A DNA stretch of 64,000 nt, from assembly GCA_028285595.1 (NCBI GenBank), contig JANQOW010000153.1, positions 1-64,000 on the forward strand, given 5' to 3'. Under the pieces are notes generated by a model that made no database searches, was not told where the DNA came from, and saw only the letters and a list, made by a program, of their open reading frames with translations. This document shows, piece after piece, positions 29,467-39,166 of the stretch (position 1 is the stretch's first letter; the number at the start of each line of letters is the position of its first letter). A program made the position numbers and the translations under genes. This stretch comes from Hyphomicrobiales bacterium. GTDB taxonomy: Bacteria > Pseudomonadota > Alphaproteobacteria > Rhizobiales > CAJQND01.

Positions 29467-30811
29467 TTTGATACTCCCCACCTGTTCGGCGTTCATCATA
29501 GATGTCATCCAAGTTTCGCAACCAATCGCTTCCCTCGCCGGCTTCGCCAAGCTCCTGCTCTGCAACATCGTCTTGGCCGTCAGCCTGTTCTTGTTCCGCA
29601 ACCGGATCCACAATGCGCACAACAGTTGGATCCTGACCGGAGCCAAGAGAGCCCAGTATGCGTTGCAGGGCTAGCCGGTCCTCTTTCAGCAGCAGCGCGG
29701 TTTCGGCCAAGGAAGGCTCAAGTCTTATCTCCAATCCTTCCGCCGTTTGCTTGAGCTGTGCGTTGATGCGCCCAAGCGTGTCCGGTTGCAGTTGGAGGTC
29801 GATCACTTTCACCGTGGTGGGCTGTGCTGCGCGGTCGGACGGCGCCGGTGCCATTTCAACCACGCGCGAACTCGTAACTCTGACATCCTGCACCCGCGGA
29901 AGTTCATCCGATCCACCAGTTGATTGCTGTGAGGTTCCACTCAGAGCTGTCTGATTGAGGGTCGCAAGATCAACCTGCGGACCCTGTGCACTCAAAGGGT
30001 CAACCTGGACAGGCGCAGCCTGCGCTTGAGGCCGCGTCAAGCGCGCATCCGCCTCTATCTGTTGGGGCATGGCGGCGTGTGCCATCTGTGGTGGAGTCTG
30101 ACCTGAAGGCGCTTCAGACCTTCGCCGATCCAAAGGACCTGGTTCAGCGCGCACGGCAGAAAGGTCCGCTCTCGCGATGACCGCCTGTTCAATCTTGACC
30201 TGCGTTGGCTGAGCCGATCCATCTCCCAAAAGCCCAATCTTGGGTTCCGTTTTGGCATCCGCCGACAGGTGTCCACGCCCGTCCGCCGGCAACACTGCGC
30301 CAGGGTTAAGTTGTGCGGCCGGCTGACCAGCATTCGACTGCACCTTGGACGCCAGGGCAGCTATGGCCGGTGACATGGCCTGAGGACCGGACAACCTCCC
30401 ATGTAAAGTTGCGGCGAGCTGGCCCGCTGGAACTACGGCTGGGTTCAGACCATCAAGACGGCCATCGCTCGCCACCGAACTCTCCATCATACGCGGCGCG
30501 CCCTCCAGTCCGCCCGTTTTCTCCAGGTCGATGTTCAAGGACGCTGAGTCCAGCAGTGCAGAATTTTCAACACTGCCGGCTTCCAGCAACTCTGGGCCAC
30601 TTTTGACTTGGGCGTGATTAGGTACGGCCTCCGCGGATGTATCTTGAGGGGAACCATGCAGCTTACCCATCAACGATGAGAAGCTAGTCGCTGCTTCACC
30701 CTCCCCGCGCGGGCCCGAAGACAGTTCTGAGCCGGGCCGACCGGTCGCGGCCTTTTGCGCTTGCAGTGGATTAATCGGCACATCTACAGGGTTACGCGGC
30801 AAAGCGGTCAT
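29393..30811 (-). CDS. motD: Flagellar hook-length control protein MotD/FliK
   Basis: C-terminal FliK-like domain VIDLQLQPDTLGRINAQLKQTAEGLEIRLEPSLAETALLLKEDRLALQRIL; downstream of motC. Confidence 0.88.
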   Translation of the reverse strand: MTALPRNPVDVPINPLQAQKAATGRPGSELSSGPRGEGEAATSFSSLMGKLHGSPQDTSAEAVPNHAQVKSGPELLEAGSVENSALLDSASLNIDLEKTGGLEGAPRMMESSVASDGRLDGLNPAVVPAGQLAATLHGRLSGPQAMSPAIAALASKVQSNAGQPAAQLNPGAVLPADGRGHLSADAKTEPKIGLLGDGSAQPTQVKIEQAVIARADLSAVRAEPGPLDRRRSEAPSGQTPPQMAHAAMPQQIEADARLTRPQAQAAPVQVDPLSAQGPQVDLATLNQTALSGTSQQSTGGSDELPRVQDVRVTSSRVVEMAPAPSDRAAQPTTVKVIDLQLQPDTLGRINAQLKQTAEGLEIRLEPSLAETALLLKEDRLALQRILGSLGSGQDPTVVRIVDPVAEQEQADGQDDVAEQELGEAGEGSDWLRNLDDIYDERRTGGEYQNVQPQDVEGANTGGDRRAAGDIYI

Positions 30812-31980
30812 TGCTCCAAACTCTCCAAAATACCATTTACCTCAGCCATCAAAGGCTCAATCCGTTTCAGGAGATCGTCCGAAGACGGTTCTCCATCTTT
30901 GGCTGTCATATCAACTGCCTCTTCCTTCGTTTGCGCAGCAGGCGGCCATTGCGCGATGGCGTTGCCCACCTTGGACGCTTCTTTCATGATCTGCTTGTCT
31001 TCGTCGGAGAGGACTTTTGCATCGATATCCTTCAGTGCACTCAGCCCGTTTTCGGGCGTATCGCTCACCAGGTCGGCTGCGGCCATATAAAGATTTGCCC
31101 GCATCACCGTTTGTGTGTCCGTCGTATCGACTTTGGCGGCGTTCGAGGAGATGAATCGGGCAAATGCCATCCTTCCATTAATGACCGCCTTCTTCGCGAA
31201 CATGAGATAGATCTTCTTTTGACGGCTGTCCGGCGTCAGCTTGACCACATCAGAGAGTTTCTGCTGATACTTTTGGAGCGCGTCATCATCGAATTTCACA
31301 AGCGTCGCTGCCAGGTTTTCATCGAACACAGGTCCGAAGACCGACTGTCCGAACTGCCGGTAATAAATGCTCGATGTGGTCACCAATTGGGGAAGATCTT
31401 TTTCGGTCTTGAACAACACCAACGACCTCCTCAAGGCCGCCTCATCTATCAAAGTTCCCGGTACCAACAACCTTGAGACAGCGAACAGCTTAGAAGCAGC
31501 CTTGGGATCGTCTCTTGCCACAAGCATGGCTTTAACCAGGGCGAGTGATCCACCCAAATGCCCGGGATACTTCAATGGCTCGAACGGTGCCAGCACCGTT
31601 GCGGCTTCCGGGTAGTCGCGCGATGCGAACGCAACCGCTCCTTTGAGTATGTCTTTATACGCCGCCGCCAGCGCCCGGTTGTTGAGCAACCATTTACCCA
31701 CTTGCGGATCTCCACCCGCCAACGCGAAAATGGCCGCCGCTTCACTGTTTTTTGGATCAGCCCAGACGTGATCGGGGAACTTGATAAACTTAGTGCCAAT
31801 GTGATCAAGAAGCTTCCGCTGAACGTCGTAAGCAACTTGTGAGCCGCCGGCGATTTGATCCTGTGCATGTTGTAAGGTGCGGATTAACTTGTAAGGCTCA
31901 GGTTCAGCGCCTTGCGCAAGTGCCGCTGGGCCCTGTGCAAAGAACAGAGCCACGAAAATCACTCGCCGCACCACCCTCAT
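30808..31980 (-). CDS. motC: Chemotaxis/motility protein MotC
   Basis: Exported 390-aa protein between motB and motD as in rhizobial motBCD. Confidence 0.88.
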   Translation of the reverse strand: MRVVRRVIFVALFFAQGPAALAQGAEPEPYKLIRTLQHAQDQIAGGSQVAYDVQRKLLDHIGTKFIKFPDHVWADPKNSEAAAIFALAGGDPQVGKWLLNNRALAAAYKDILKGAVAFASRDYPEAATVLAPFEPLKYPGHLGGSLALVKAMLVARDDPKAASKLFAVSRLLVPGTLIDEAALRRSLVLFKTEKDLPQLVTTSSIYYRQFGQSVFGPVFDENLAATLVKFDDDALQKYQQKLSDVVKLTPDSRQKKIYLMFAKKAVINGRMAFARFISSNAAKVDTTDTQTVMRANLYMAAADLVSDTPENGLSALKDIDAKVLSDEDKQIMKEASKVGNAIAQWPPAAQTKEEAVDMTAKDGEPSSDDLLKRIEPLMAEVNGILESLEQ

Positions 31981-33263
31981 ATCTTGTCGTCCAGGATGAG
32001 CACTTCAATGCGTCTGTTCTCTGCGGAGAACGGCTTGCTTTTGTTTTTTAGGCTTTGAGCAGCGTGTCCTTCCACGCGTACGATACGGTCACCCTCAAGG
32101 CCACCGCGAATCAACATATGGCGCGCCATGTGAGCACGCGCTGTAGAGAGGCGCCAGTTATCGTACTGATCTGAGCGGAATGGACGAGCATCGGTATGTC
32201 CGCGTATCACGATCCGGCCATTCTGCTTCTCCAGGATCGGCGAGATCCGATCGATCAACCTGATCAAAGCGGCCGTGGGTCTCGCAGAGGAGCTGGCAAA
32301 CATCTCAAAGCCGACACCCTCGGTGAGACTCACCATCAAGCCACCATCGGCGGCTTCCACGGTAAGGCCGGCCAGCGGGCCCTGTTTGGATTTACCCACT
32401 GCGGAAGCCAGTTGCTTTTTCAGAGCCTTAAGGCGCTCGAGCTGTTTGGTCTTGGCGATTTCTGGCTTAGACTCTGCTTCCTTCTTATCCGCAGTCTTGG
32501 CACCATCATCGGCTTTGGTTTTCTTCTCGCCTTTGTCCTTGTCAGTCGGCTCTTTATCCTTTTCGGCCAACTTCAATTCCGACTTTGCTTCAGTGTCTTC
32601 AGGAACCTTCGGCTTCTTAACGACCATCTCGCCAAAGAAGGTTTCAATCTTTTGATCCACCTTGCGCTCGGGCTTCTTTTCGGGAGAGTCTGCTTGTGCT
32701 ACCTCGCTTTCCGTACCCTTGCTCCGATACTCCGGATCAAATGGATCGCGAAACGTGTCGGCATCTTTAGATCCCGACTTATCGCGCGTCATGAGAAATG
32801 CTTCGTCTTCGGATGGACCATCGCCCACCTCACCCGCAATCGCCTTCAGCGTTTGATATGGATCCTTGAACAGAGCATCGTCAGACTTGCCAATCGTGTC
32901 AGCCGCCTTCGCCCCGCTCTTTGAGGCCTTCGTGTTCTTGTCATCGCTGGGCCCACTTCCCTGCGCTTCCGATACCTCCGGTTCGACCTCAATTGAAGTG
33001 GTTGCGTCCATGTTCTTCACGCCTTTAGGCGCCAAGACAGCATCGGTCAGTTTCACCGGGTTGAAGTAACTTGCGACTTGCGCCTTGGTCTCTTCGTTGG
33101 CCGCATTGATCAGCCACATGACGAGGAAAAACGCCATCAAGGCTGTCATAAAGTCGGCGAAAGCAATCTTCCATACACCGCCGTGATGATCGTCATGTTC
33201 ATCCTCGACGCGCTTCAAAATGATGATCGGTCGGACAGCTTCGTCTTGTGAGGTATCACTCAT
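31977..33263 (-). CDS. motB: Flagellar stator protein MotB
   Basis: N-terminal WKIAFADFMTALMAFFLVMWLINA; OmpA-like RIVIRGHTDARPF and NRRIEVLIL. Confidence 0.97.
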   Translation of the reverse strand: MSDTSQDEAVRPIIILKRVEDEHDDHHGGVWKIAFADFMTALMAFFLVMWLINAANEETKAQVASYFNPVKLTDAVLAPKGVKNMDATTSIEVEPEVSEAQGSGPSDDKNTKASKSGAKAADTIGKSDDALFKDPYQTLKAIAGEVGDGPSEDEAFLMTRDKSGSKDADTFRDPFDPEYRSKGTESEVAQADSPEKKPERKVDQKIETFFGEMVVKKPKVPEDTEAKSELKLAEKDKEPTDKDKGEKKTKADDGAKTADKKEAESKPEIAKTKQLERLKALKKQLASAVGKSKQGPLAGLTVEAADGGLMVSLTEGVGFEMFASSSARPTAALIRLIDRISPILEKQNGRIVIRGHTDARPFRSDQYDNWRLSTARAHMARHMLIRGGLEGDRIVRVEGHAAQSLKNKSKPFSAENRRIEVLILDDKI

Positions 33264-33880
33264 GAGATTTCGCCCTCAACAGAACTAAGCCACTCGTCGA
33301 GGCAGGTTTCGATTCGCGCGGCCCCTGTTGTGATCACGATCTCTGGCCCCTCGGTTTGATCCATAGTCCATGCTGGGCCCGGCAGGTTTGCCAGATGCGG
33401 TTTCAAGAGTGCCAGCAAATGTTCCGGTCCCTTGACGGTTAATTCGCAATTGTCATTCAACAGTGCCTCGATCACCGCAGCCAGGTCTTCAATACAATGT
33501 TGAGTGCTCAAAGACCGTAATACCGGGCGGCACCATGCCACCAAACGATCAGAAAGATCTTTGTTGTGCTGTGTCACTTGGTTCTGCAGAGCTTCAGCGA
33601 GCTGTCCTACTTTTTGCTCGTACGTCGCGCGCAACTCGTCCAGCCCCGCTTGAAGTTCCTCGTCTTTCGCTTTTACCAGCGCCTCAATCTCAGCTTGAGC
33701 CTCGGCCCGCGCCATATCGCCGGCCGTTTGCAACTGTTGCTGCAACTCGGCGATTTGGAGTCTGGCTGCTTCAAGTTCGCCTTCGATCGGATCTGCTTCC
33801 GGAACAACGAAACTGTCATTTAGATCGCTCGGCGTGCCGAAATTCAGGAGATGGTCAGCGACTGACGTTGCAAGGCTCAT
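33260..33880 (-). CDS. FliH-like flagellar export regulator candidate
   Basis: Acidic coiled-coil middle and globular C-terminus; ATGA overlap with fliF; between fliF and motB. Confidence 0.55.
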   Translation of the reverse strand: MSLATSVADHLLNFGTPSDLNDSFVVPEADPIEGELEAARLQIAELQQQLQTAGDMARAEAQAEIEALVKAKDEELQAGLDELRATYEQKVGQLAEALQNQVTQHNKDLSDRLVAWCRPVLRSLSTQHCIEDLAAVIEALLNDNCELTVKGPEHLLALLKPHLANLPGPAWTMDQTEGPEIVITTGAARIETCLDEWLSSVEGEIS

Positions 33881-35547
33881 GTTGCCGGGACCTGCGACCA
33901 CCGTTTAAGGACCGTGAGCGCTTGTTGTTCGTCTTGGTCCAAAAGCTCCTTTAAGCGCGCCTGAGGGCTGAGTTCATCGTCAAACACTTGATCTGGCATG
34001 CCGCCCGGCATACCGCCCATCATATCGCCTGGCATTTCACCTGGCGCATCTGCCCCAATCATTGGCGCGAAGCTCATTTCGTCCGGGTTGTCGAGCGCCG
34101 CTACATCATCTCCTGATGGCAACTGCGCAGCGGCGCCGCTGCTTCCGTCCGCCACAAGCTTCAGCGCCGGACGTACACCGAGCATGATCACAAGCAGCGT
34201 TACCACGATGATCGTGAGGGCGCTGATGGCCGTGCCACCGTGCTTTGCCAACTGAGATACGAAGCCAGGACCCGCGAGAGGCTCCAGGCTCATGTTGGCC
34301 TCCATGAAGTCCACAGATGAGATTTTGAATGTGTCGCCACGTGTTTGGTCGTAACCGACGGCAGATGACACAAGCTCTTGGATCTCCGTCATCAAGGTAT
34401 CTTGATCCTTGGGACCGTTCTGACCCTTGAGCAACTCTGCCACGCGCCCTGAATTCACCACCACGGCGATCGAGAGCTTCTCAATCAGATAACCATTGGT
34501 CAGCGTTGACGTCTCTTTTGAGTTGATCTCGTAGTTGGTGGTCTCTTCGCGGCGTTCTTTATTTTCCTGCGAGTTCTCCCCAGGTGAATTTGCGCTCTCT
34601 TCAAGGGGAACATCTTGTTGAACCGAGGTGTCTGAAGAGCTGCGTTTGTTCTGCGCGGAGTCAACTTGCTTCACCACCTTGGTGGAGCGCTCAACCCGCG
34701 CTTCAGGATCAAACACAATCTCCTTGATCTTGCGCTGATCGGTGTTGAGTCTCACAGCCACGCTGGCTTTGAAATTATCAAATCCCAAAAATGGAGCGAG
34801 TGTCTTCTTCAGGTTTTCGTGCAACCTTGCCGATACATCCTGTTCCAGCGAAATCATGTTTCGAGGTGCTGCGGTCGCCGCATCATCACCTGACGCCAAC
34901 AACGTTCCGTCCGTGCTCATGACGGAGACACGTTCAATGGAAAGTCCTGGAATGGCGCCAGCGACCAAGTGCCGGATGGCAGGCGCAGATTTGACCTTTG
35001 TTCCTGCACCCGCTCTGATCACCACTGACGCAGATGGCGCTTGACGATTGGAGCGGAATGAGCCGGGATCTGGCAACACAAGATGCACGCGGGCCGCTTT
35101 GATACCGTTCAGCGACTGGATCGTTCTGGCGATCTCCCCTTCCAAGGCACGGATGCGTGTCACTTCTTGCATGAATGAAGTGAGGCCGAGGGAGCCCATC
35201 TTGTCGAACAGTTCATAGCCTGCGTTGTCGCTGCGCGGCAGCCCCTTTTCGGCGAGCAGCATGCGCGCACGCGCCGTGCGGCCAATAGGTACTTTGATTG
35301 TTTTGCCGTCGGTGCTGATGTCGAACGAGATGCCGGCTTCATTGAGCACTGCACCGATGCGCGTCACATCCTCAGCATCAAGACCACTGTAAAGTGTCTC
35401 ATGGTTAGGTCTGTTGATATAGTAGCCGCTGAAGGTGATGGTGGAGAACAACAGCACCCCGACAACACCCAGGATAGAAAGACGACGCGGCCCAAGAGCC
35501 TGCAGTCCGGTTATGAGCTTTTGAAGCTGTTCTGAAAATGACATCAC
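33877..35547 (-). CDS. fliF: Flagellar MS-ring protein FliF
   Basis: YSGLDAEDVTRIGAVLNEAGISF; ARVHLVLPDPGSFRSNRQAPSASVVIRAG. Confidence 0.98.
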   Translation of the reverse strand: MMSFSEQLQKLITGLQALGPRRLSILGVVGVLLFSTITFSGYYINRPNHETLYSGLDAEDVTRIGAVLNEAGISFDISTDGKTIKVPIGRTARARMLLAEKGLPRSDNAGYELFDKMGSLGLTSFMQEVTRIRALEGEIARTIQSLNGIKAARVHLVLPDPGSFRSNRQAPSASVVIRAGAGTKVKSAPAIRHLVAGAIPGLSIERVSVMSTDGTLLASGDDAATAAPRNMISLEQDVSARLHENLKKTLAPFLGFDNFKASVAVRLNTDQRKIKEIVFDPEARVERSTKVVKQVDSAQNKRSSSDTSVQQDVPLEESANSPGENSQENKERREETTNYEINSKETSTLTNGYLIEKLSIAVVVNSGRVAELLKGQNGPKDQDTLMTEIQELVSSAVGYDQTRGDTFKISSVDFMEANMSLEPLAGPGFVSQLAKHGGTAISALTIIVVTLLVIMLGVRPALKLVADGSSGAAAQLPSGDDVAALDNPDEMSFAPMIGADAPGEMPGDMMGGMPGGMPDQVFDDELSPQARLKELLDQDEQQALTVLKRWSQVPAT

Positions 35548-35717
35548 TCACCTGGTGCGACACAAGCGAAAAGAACCTACGAAACCAATATCTTGCACCG
35601 AGCTTGCGCGAGCGTTGCCGCTCGAGAATCATCTGCATGAAATGTCGGTCGAAACAGGAGAGTGCGCACCACGCGCGCACCCGCGAGATGATGAAACCGG
35701 TCGACAATTAAGGGAGA

Positions 35718-36044
35718 CTAGTGGACGGCTGCTCTCGTTCTGGCGACCGGCAAGTCCTGTGTTGAGCGATAGATTTTGCCCAATTGGTCGATAAACTGCT
35801 TGAGTGTCTGCTCCAGCTCACCGACGGTTGTTTTGGTTTCCAGAGCCCAATCGATGTGATGGATGATCGCGTCCTCAATCACACAGATATAGTTGAGCTG
35901 CCATGGGTTCGGAGATCCTTCCAGGTCCACGCTCAGCACCTCAGCGGCGTAGTCAATTGCCGCTTTTGCAACTTCCTCACACACGCCTTCATCCGCCAAA
36001 TGCGCTGTGGGAAGAATGGAAACAGATCGGTTGGACAGGAACAA
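35718..36044 (-). CDS. Hypothetical protein upstream of fliF
   Basis: 108-aa ORF, same strand as fliF, no recognised motif. Confidence 0.55.
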   Translation of the reverse strand: MFLSNRSVSILPTAHLADEGVCEEVAKAAIDYAAEVLSVDLEGSPNPWQLNYICVIEDAIIHHIDWALETKTTVGELEQTLKQFIDQLGKIYRSTQDLPVARTRAAVH

Positions 36045-36088
36045 GACGCATCCTCAAGAGTGGTCCCCTCGGTGGTAGTCAGCTTTGG

Positions 36089-36103
36089 TTAACAATGTGT
36101 TTA
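36089..36103. promoter_or_regulatory. Candidate CtrA-like box (TTAA-N7-TTTA)
   Basis: ttaacaatgtgttta in divergent intergenic region upstream of the fliF-side transcript and 36218+. Confidence 0.35.
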
Positions 36104-36217
36104 CCACCAGAAACCGAGACGGTGTCAGCCCCAGACAAGATTACTGCTGCATGATCTCCAGGCATGCTTGATCGCGCGTAGTAAGCATCAAAGCCCGCGC
36201 TTAGGAACTTTGCCGCC

Positions 36218-36670
36218 ATGAACGTGGAACACCTGCTATATGCCGGCTTCAGCTGCCTTGCTGTGGTCACGGCCACTTGGTCCATAAACCTCTTCATGAG
36301 TGGACCAAAGTATCTGGAACCACTGCCGTTCAATGAGTACAGCACGATAGATGATCCTCTTTACCGGCCGGCCGACAAACTGCACATTGATCCGCAAAAT
36401 TTTGATGACGAGCTCATCACCGGCTCCATTTCCAAACGTGGAAACCCAACCAAGGCCAAGCGCTCTGACGTATCACGTGGCTACAACGTCGTGAGCGTTT
36501 ATGACCAGATGGCCGTCGTCAAAAACATGTCCGGCAAAATCTGGACACTGGTTCCAGGCTCAGAACTGCCGGAACTTGGTATTGTGCTAACGATCGAGGC
36601 CACCGAAGACCATTGGATCGTCACGGGCACTCACGGCGTGGTCGCCACAATGAGATCGCCGGAAAAGTAG
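36218..36670 (+). CDS. Membrane-anchored protein of unknown function
   Basis: N-terminal TM; C-terminal YNVVSVYDQMAVVKNMSGKIWTLVPGSELPELGIVLTIEATEDHWIVTGTHGVVATM. Confidence 0.65.
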   Translation: MNVEHLLYAGFSCLAVVTATWSINLFMSGPKYLEPLPFNEYSTIDDPLYRPADKLHIDPQNFDDELITGSISKRGNPTKAKRSDVSRGYNVVSVYDQMAVVKNMSGKIWTLVPGSELPELGIVLTIEATEDHWIVTGTHGVVATMRSPEK

Positions 36671-36688
36671 CTGGCACTTGCCTTCGGT

Positions 36689-37084
36689 ATGACATCCCGC
36701 TTTCAAGATTTGGTGCAACAGGCGTCGCGCGTACGTCGCCCACCCAAGGTTTCCACAGCAGGCCTGTTTGTGGGCATGGAAACCGAAACCAACCTTTGGG
36801 GCCAGAAGGACAACCGGTACAAACCAGATGAGCCGGCGGCGGAACCTGAGCCTTCACTTGATGCACCTGATATTGCCGAAGCTGTTGTGGACGAAGATCA
36901 AATCATCGCCGAGCTTGCCCTCACCGATGATCTCACCGTTACCGAACTGAAGGCCATCCGCCGAGCGTTTGCCCGCAAGAATCATCCGGATACAAGCCAG
37001 GGCGACCCTGCGTTGTGCGAGAGCCGGATGAAGATCGCAAACATGATCATTGATGAGCAGATTCGGTTGAGATCCCAAACCTAG
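36689..37084 (+). CDS. J-domain-like protein (HPD-containing C-terminus)
   Basis: LKAIRRAFARKNHPDTSQGDPALCESRMKIANMIIDEQIRL resembles a J-domain HPD segment. Confidence 0.6.
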   Translation: MTSRFQDLVQQASRVRRPPKVSTAGLFVGMETETNLWGQKDNRYKPDEPAAEPEPSLDAPDIAEAVVDEDQIIAELALTDDLTVTELKAIRRAFARKNHPDTSQGDPALCESRMKIANMIIDEQIRLRSQT

Positions 37085-38142
37085 CGGAGTTGGTTGACGT
37101 AGGAGATCAGCTCAGCCACCGGCTTATAGAACTCCATTGGGATCATTTGACCGACATCAACGCCTGCGTAGAGCCCCTGGGCCAGCGGCTTGTTTTCGAA
37201 CATGGGAATATCGTGCTCTTCGGCAAGCTCGCGCATGCGGAGGGCTATCAAATCCTTGCCCTTGGCAACGACCACGGGTGCTGCGTCTTCCTCAGGCTCA
37301 TATTTCAGCGCAACGCTATAGTGGGTGGGGTTATTGATAATCAGCGTGGCGGTCGGAACAGTTTCGATCATGCGGTGACGCTGCCGCGACCGCGCCAAAG
37401 ACAGCTGCCTCACCTTGATCAGGGGGTCACCGTCGGTTTGTTTCTGTTCATCCTTAACCTCCTGGCGCGTCATTTTCAGGTTATGGCGCCACTGGTATCG
37501 CGACCATGCAAAGTCAGCGAGACCCAGAACCACCATTGCGCAGCATGCGACGATGACCAGCCTCGTCGACATATCGAGAATGTGGCCTGGCAGCTGATTG
37601 GGATCCCCCAGAATGGATAGAAAGATGTGATCCATGTCCGCCTTGATCACCACGGCAACGCCGGTCGCAACGGTGGCAAACTTGAACATCGTTTTTGCAA
37701 ATTCAACCGCGCCCTGCTTGCCAAGCATGCGCTTGAAGCCTTCCTTCAGCGAAATGCGTGAAGCTTTGGGTTTAATGCGGTCAAGCTTTAGCGCGGGCAC
37801 GTTCTGAAACAGCGATCCCGCCAATCCGGCAATCAACAGCACGCCCAAAATCGGGGCGATGTAGCTGCCAACGGAAGCCGTGAGCTTTACGAGATGCCAA
37901 TGAGCTTCAGATTCCTGTTCCAGGACATATTTGTGGGCGTTGGAGAACAGAACGCTAAATGTCCACGCCAAGCTCCTTGAGGTGTCAACCGCAAAGAAAA
38001 TGATGGCAAAGCACATGCCCAACGTGGAAGTGAGAATAGTAAGCTCGCGCGAACTGGGCGTATTACCTTTATCGAAAGCATCTTGAATACGCTTCTCTGT
38101 TGCGTCTTCTGTCTTACTGTCTTCATCAGGTTTCTCGCTCAT
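37081..38142 (-). CDS. flhB: Flagellar export protein FlhB
   Basis: EKTEDATEKRIQDAF-like N-terminus; NPTHYSVALKYE autocleavage motif. Confidence 0.98.
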   Translation of the reverse strand: MSEKPDEDSKTEDATEKRIQDAFDKGNTPSSRELTILTSTLGMCFAIIFFAVDTSRSLAWTFSVLFSNAHKYVLEQESEAHWHLVKLTASVGSYIAPILGVLLIAGLAGSLFQNVPALKLDRIKPKASRISLKEGFKRMLGKQGAVEFAKTMFKFATVATGVAVVIKADMDHIFLSILGDPNQLPGHILDMSTRLVIVACCAMVVLGLADFAWSRYQWRHNLKMTRQEVKDEQKQTDGDPLIKVRQLSLARSRQRHRMIETVPTATLIINNPTHYSVALKYEPEEDAAPVVVAKGKDLIALRMRELAEEHDIPMFENKPLAQGLYAGVDVGQMIPMEFYKPVAELISYVNQLR

Positions 38143-39149
38143 TCGCCCTCATCCGAGGAGGGAAGCGTGATCTTCTCTTCCTGAGCAAGAGAAAGAGCGG
38201 ACGACGCGATTGAAACGCGTGCTTGCTTGGTTGCGTCTTCGGGCACTTCGCGTGACGTGGAGAGTTCCGCCTCCACCATACGCCGCGCACGTGCACCCAG
38301 AGTGGACAAGATCATCTCCACAAATGCGTCATCGCACCCTTGTACGGCCGGGATGATCAGGTCGCTCGGTACCTGATCGAACAAAATCTTGCGGGAAGGC
38401 TCGTCCAACTTTGGAATATCTTCAAAGGAGAACAGCAAGGATTTGAGCTTTGTGACTTCGGCGGGCAAACTCTCAGAGAGTTGGGTGAGCAGGTCTTCAC
38501 GTTGGTCGGCGTCCATACGGTTGATGATATTGGCCACCGCTTGCCGGTTGGCCGACGGCCCATCGTCCGGATCGGCCAAGCTCAAACGGGTAATGATGGC
38601 TCGTCCGACCAAATCCGCAATTTGATTGTCCACTGGCTTCAACGAGATCATGCGACGGACGATCTCTGATTTCTGAGCCGGCTCAAATCGGAGCAGAAGA
38701 CCGGACGCCGTTTGTGGATCTAACCTTGAGAGCACATATGCCGATGCCTGGGGGTGTTCGTTCTCCAGGCACCCGAACATAATGTCCGTCTCCGCCTGCA
38801 CAACCTCGTTCCAAGTGGCCGCAAGCTTGGCGGCATCTGCCGCAGGATCCTCAACGGGACCAGCAGCACTTTCCAATAGTTGATAGACCTCTTTCGGATC
38901 GTGACTGTTGTTTTCATCAGAATGGAGTTCGGTCTCAAACTCATCGACAACCAGTTTCAGTTGTGACGGCGTGATTGGCCCCAGCCGGTCTGCCGCATCC
39001 TTAATGATGTTGATTTCATCTTCGGAAAAATGGTCGAGCAAACTTGTTACGCGCTCTTCCTCAAGAGCGAGCAGCAAGATAACAATCTTGTCCACGTTAT
39101 CTGCTTCGTGGAGCGAAAGTTGTTCTGCTGTTGCAACGCCGGTGCTCAT
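38139..39149 (-). CDS. fliG: Flagellar motor switch protein FliG
   Basis: ENEHPQASAYVLSRLDPQTASGLLLRF; VPSDLIIPAVQGCDDAFVEMILSTLGARARRMVEAEL. Confidence 0.97.
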   Translation of the reverse strand: MSTGVATAEQLSLHEADNVDKIVILLLALEEERVTSLLDHFSEDEINIIKDAADRLGPITPSQLKLVVDEFETELHSDENNSHDPKEVYQLLESAAGPVEDPAADAAKLAATWNEVVQAETDIMFGCLENEHPQASAYVLSRLDPQTASGLLLRFEPAQKSEIVRRMISLKPVDNQIADLVGRAIITRLSLADPDDGPSANRQAVANIINRMDADQREDLLTQLSESLPAEVTKLKSLLFSFEDIPKLDEPSRKILFDQVPSDLIIPAVQGCDDAFVEMILSTLGARARRMVEAELSTSREVPEDATKQARVSIASSALSLAQEEKITLPSSDEGE

Positions 39150-39166
39150 GCGGAAAGGGATATTCC

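Noticed and set aside
32196-32924. 242-aa plus ORF opposite motB
   Set aside because: Antisense to the low-complexity charged linker of MotB; hydrophobic shadow frame.
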